Assembly (NCBI GenBank): GCA_037445185.1
Contig: JBBIKZ010000054.1
Span: 1 to 15,722 of the forward strand
Direction of reading: 5' to 3'
Length of the DNA stretch: 15,722 nt
From: JANWZL01 sp037445185
Lineage (GTDB): Bacteria > Pseudomonadota > Gammaproteobacteria > Burkholderiales > Thiobacillaceae
Shown: positions 14,467 to 15,722 of the stretch, piece by piece
How the letters are laid out: every line of letters starts with the position of its first letter
Position numbering within the stretch: position 1 is the stretch's first letter
Program-made: the position numbers and the translations under genes
Notes under the pieces: model-generated
Database searches by the model: none
What the model was told of the DNA's origin: nothing
The model's input: only the letters and a program-made list of their open reading frames with translations

Positions 14467-15432
14467 TCAGTCGGTCTTGCGCCGGCGTTTCGCGGCCGTC
14501 GCCGGGCCGAGCGCGGACTGCGGCTGCGCGCCGAACTGCCGGATGAAGGCGCGGAACTGCCGCGCCACCGGCAGCTCACCCTTGGCGCTGAGAAAGACGA
14601 GGCACCAGTGGCCGCGGATGGGCAGCCCCTCGACGTCGAGCACGCGGATCTCCGCGCCGAAGTGCAGACCGGACAGCATGGTGCGCGAGACGAGGGAGAC
14701 CCCCACGCCGGTGGCGACGGCCTGCTCGATGGCGAAGTCGCTGCCCAGTTCCATGCGCGGCTTGACGCGGATGCCGTGCTGGGCGAGGAAACGTTCGATG
14801 GTCATGCGGGTGCCCGAGCCCGCCTCCGGCTGCAGGAAGGGCTCGGCGCAGAGCTCCGCCAGGGTGATGGGCCTGCGGCGGCGGGCGAGGGGGGGTGGTG
14901 ACGCGCCGCGATGGCCACCAGTTCGTTGGGCATGAAGGGCTCCACGCTCAGGTCGGCACCCTCGGGCGGCACGCTGAAGATGTAGCGGTCGTCCAGGTTG
15001 TCGCGCATGCGCTGCAGCAGCACGTCGCGCTGGGTCACGCTGAGGGAGGGCTCGATGGCCGGGTGCTGCTGCAGGAAATGGCCCAGGATGCGCGGGGCGA
15101 AGAACTTGGCCGAGGTCACCACGCCCAGGCGCAGCCGGCCGCCCTCCAGCCCCTTGAGGGCCTGCAGGCGGGCCTGCATCTGCTCCAGGCCGTCGAGCAT
15201 CGCGCGCGCGCCCTGCGGCACGATCTCCCCTGCCTCGGTCAGGTAGCGCTTCTTGCGGATGGTGTAGAACAGCGAGCTGCAACAGCGGGCTGCCGACGAT
15301 GTCCTGCAGCTGCGCCATCTGCATGGACACCGTGGGCTGGGTCAGATTCAGCTCACGCGCGACCTGGCTGAAATAACCGCAGCGAGCGTGGCGCTCGATG
15401 ACCTGGCGCTGGCGCAGGGTGGGGTGGGCCAT
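14467..15432 (-). pseudogene. cbbR: CbbR-type LysR regulator with two compensating frameshifts
   Basis: An uninterrupted 321-codon frame hides a damaged gene. The first ~46 residues are a LysR helix-turn-helix (LNLTQPTVSMQMAQLQ). The last ~140 (LARRRRPITLAELCAEPFLQ, then EAGSGTRMTIERFLAQHGI and MELGSDFAIEQAVATGVGVS) are a CbbR effector domain. Between them, about residues 52-180 read as Arg/Ala-rich nonsense. The true middle (KKRYLTEAGEIVPQGARAML, VVTSAKFFAPRILG, DNLDDRYIFSVPPE) lies in another frame. Removing a 13-bp duplicated unit at 15268-15293 and shortening a 7-G tract at 14889-14895 to 5 restores one 316-residue CbbR-like protein. CbbR activates Calvin-cycle genes. Either the gene is dead, or one or both lesions are assembly errors; the homopolymer is the more suspect of the two. 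Confidence 0.8.
15268..15293. repeat. 13-bp tandem duplication that shifts the cbbR-like frame
   Basis: AACAGCGAGCTGC (15268-15280) is followed immediately by AACAGCGGGCTGC (15281-15293), differing at one base. Deleting one copy restores the normal LysR sequence SPLFYTIRKKRYLTEAG with the family's expected spacing between the PLF and YLT motifs. The single mismatch suggests a real event that has since drifted, or an imperfect duplication, rather than a simple base-calling slip. Confidence 0.85.
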
Positions 15433-15480
15433 GGGTTATCTATGGAACCGCTGAACAAATGCCATTCCAAGCGAGTAAGT

Positions 15481-15514
15481 TGCCTAAATTGTGGTGGCGC
15501 TCATTTTTTAGGCA
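15481..15514. repeat. 8-bp inverted repeat upstream of the cbbR-like gene
   Basis: TGCCTAAA (15481-15488) and TTTAGGCA (15507-15514) are separated by 18 bases. It could be a LysR operator, given the position 50-80 bases before the gene start. It could also be chance symmetry near the IS end. CTAA/TTAG is also the target type preferred by some IS5 elements. Confidence 0.4.
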
Positions 15515-15522
15515 GGGAGTGA

Positions 15523-15587
15523 TCGAAAAATGACCTGTTTCTGGTCGAAAAAGGTCGATTTCGAGGCGTTTCCCCTGCATTTTTCGA
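15523..15587. repeat. 10-bp inverted repeat in the IS end
   Basis: TCGAAAAATG (15523-15532) is the exact reverse complement of CATTTTTCGA (15578-15587). A related TCGAAAAAGG occurs at about 15545 between them. These repeats lie between the transposase stop and the probable IS terminus and could be transposase sites or a transcription-blocking hairpin. Confidence 0.5.
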
Positions 15588-15589
15588 AT

Positions 15590-15721
15590 TCAGGACGCAC
15601 TTTGGGTATCGACCGCCAACAACCACCGGCGAGCCAGGACCAGATTGGCCAGGCCGAACAGGGTCAGCAACTGCGCCGTGTTCTTGGCCAGTCCGCGGTA
15701 GCGGGTCTTGCGGTGGCGGAA
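15590..15721 (-). CDS. IS5-family transposase, C-terminal end (runs off the right edge)
   Basis: The 43 residues visible contain KTRYRGLAKNTAQLLTLFGL followed by ANLVLARRWLLAVDTQSAS and a TGA stop. RYRGLxKNTAQLxxLFxLxNL is the characteristic C-terminus of one IS5-family transposase branch, in which the helix carrying the catalytic Glu lies further upstream, outside the window. The gene reads leftward towards the cbbR-like gene. Whether the whole element is intact cannot be seen. Confidence 0.8.
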   Translation of the reverse strand, partial: FRHRKTRYRGLAKNTAQLLTLFGLANLVLARRWLLAVDTQSAS

Positions 15722-15722
15722 C

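Larger units (their letters stand above)
15511..15722 (-). mobile_element. 3' end of an IS5-type insertion sequence (partial)
   Basis: The right edge lies in the last part of an IS transposase gene. About 75 bases of non-coding, hairpin-rich DNA separate its stop from the probable terminus. The terminus is placed tentatively near 15511, just after a TTAG that may be the target duplication; the other end is outside the window, so the terminal repeats cannot be compared. Confidence 0.5.

Noticed and set aside
13481..14935. Plus-strand open frame of 484 codons
   Set aside because: It is antisense to queA and the cbbR-like gene and has a composition typical of GC-driven shadow frames.
1..15722. 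CRISPR arrays, tRNA or rRNA genes
   Set aside because: No regularly spaced repeats, cloverleaf-like segments or rRNA-like conserved stretches were seen. In particular no tRNA was found at the element border near 3500.

Overview
The window reads as chromosomal DNA of a high-GC proteobacterium that fixes CO2, probably a beta- or gammaproteobacterial chemolithoautotroph. The evidence is an SbtA/SbtB bicarbonate-uptake pair, an LCIB-like (theta-class) carbonic anhydrase, and a LysR gene whose translated segments match CbbR, the regulator of the Calvin-cycle genes. The remaining genes (patB, ydcH, psiE, bioD, yqaA, queA) are ordinary proteobacterial housekeeping or metabolic genes. The species cannot be named from this sequence.

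Positions 1 to about 3505 have visibly lower GC and look like one end of an integrated mobile element. At the left edge is the C-terminal part of a protein resembling the YqaJ recombinase family, followed by a strong terminator. A tightly coupled minus-strand operon follows: an AlpA-like regulator, a small membrane protein, a membrane-anchored tandem AAA+ ATPase and a second small membrane-anchored protein. The regulator starts where a plus-strand DUF2283-type gene is cut off, so the element probably inserted into that gene.

From 3510 onward the DNA is GC-rich. A DUF2283 remnant, a PatB/MalY C-S lyase and a YdcH-like protein lie on the plus strand. psiE is convergent with ydcH and has a good sigma70-type promoter.

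The most interesting part is 5621-9308. A minus-strand set (trypsin-like protease, unknown 102-aa protein, SbtA, SbtB) is divergent from an LCIB-like carbonic anhydrase across about 100 bases. This looks like an inorganic-carbon uptake and hydration locus with an unexplained protease pair.

From 9348 to 15432 all genes are on the minus strand. Listed in transcription order they are a broken cbbR-like gene, queA, a TerB-DUF697 protein, yqaA, a DUF6671-like zinc-ribbon protein, a CREST-family membrane hydrolase and bioD. The last three overlap at their junctions. The cbbR-like gene carries a 13-bp tandem duplication and an expanded G tract, which scramble its middle third while restoring the frame at the end. 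The window closes in the 3' end of an IS5-type transposase lying just upstream of that broken regulator. No rRNA, tRNA or CRISPR array was seen.
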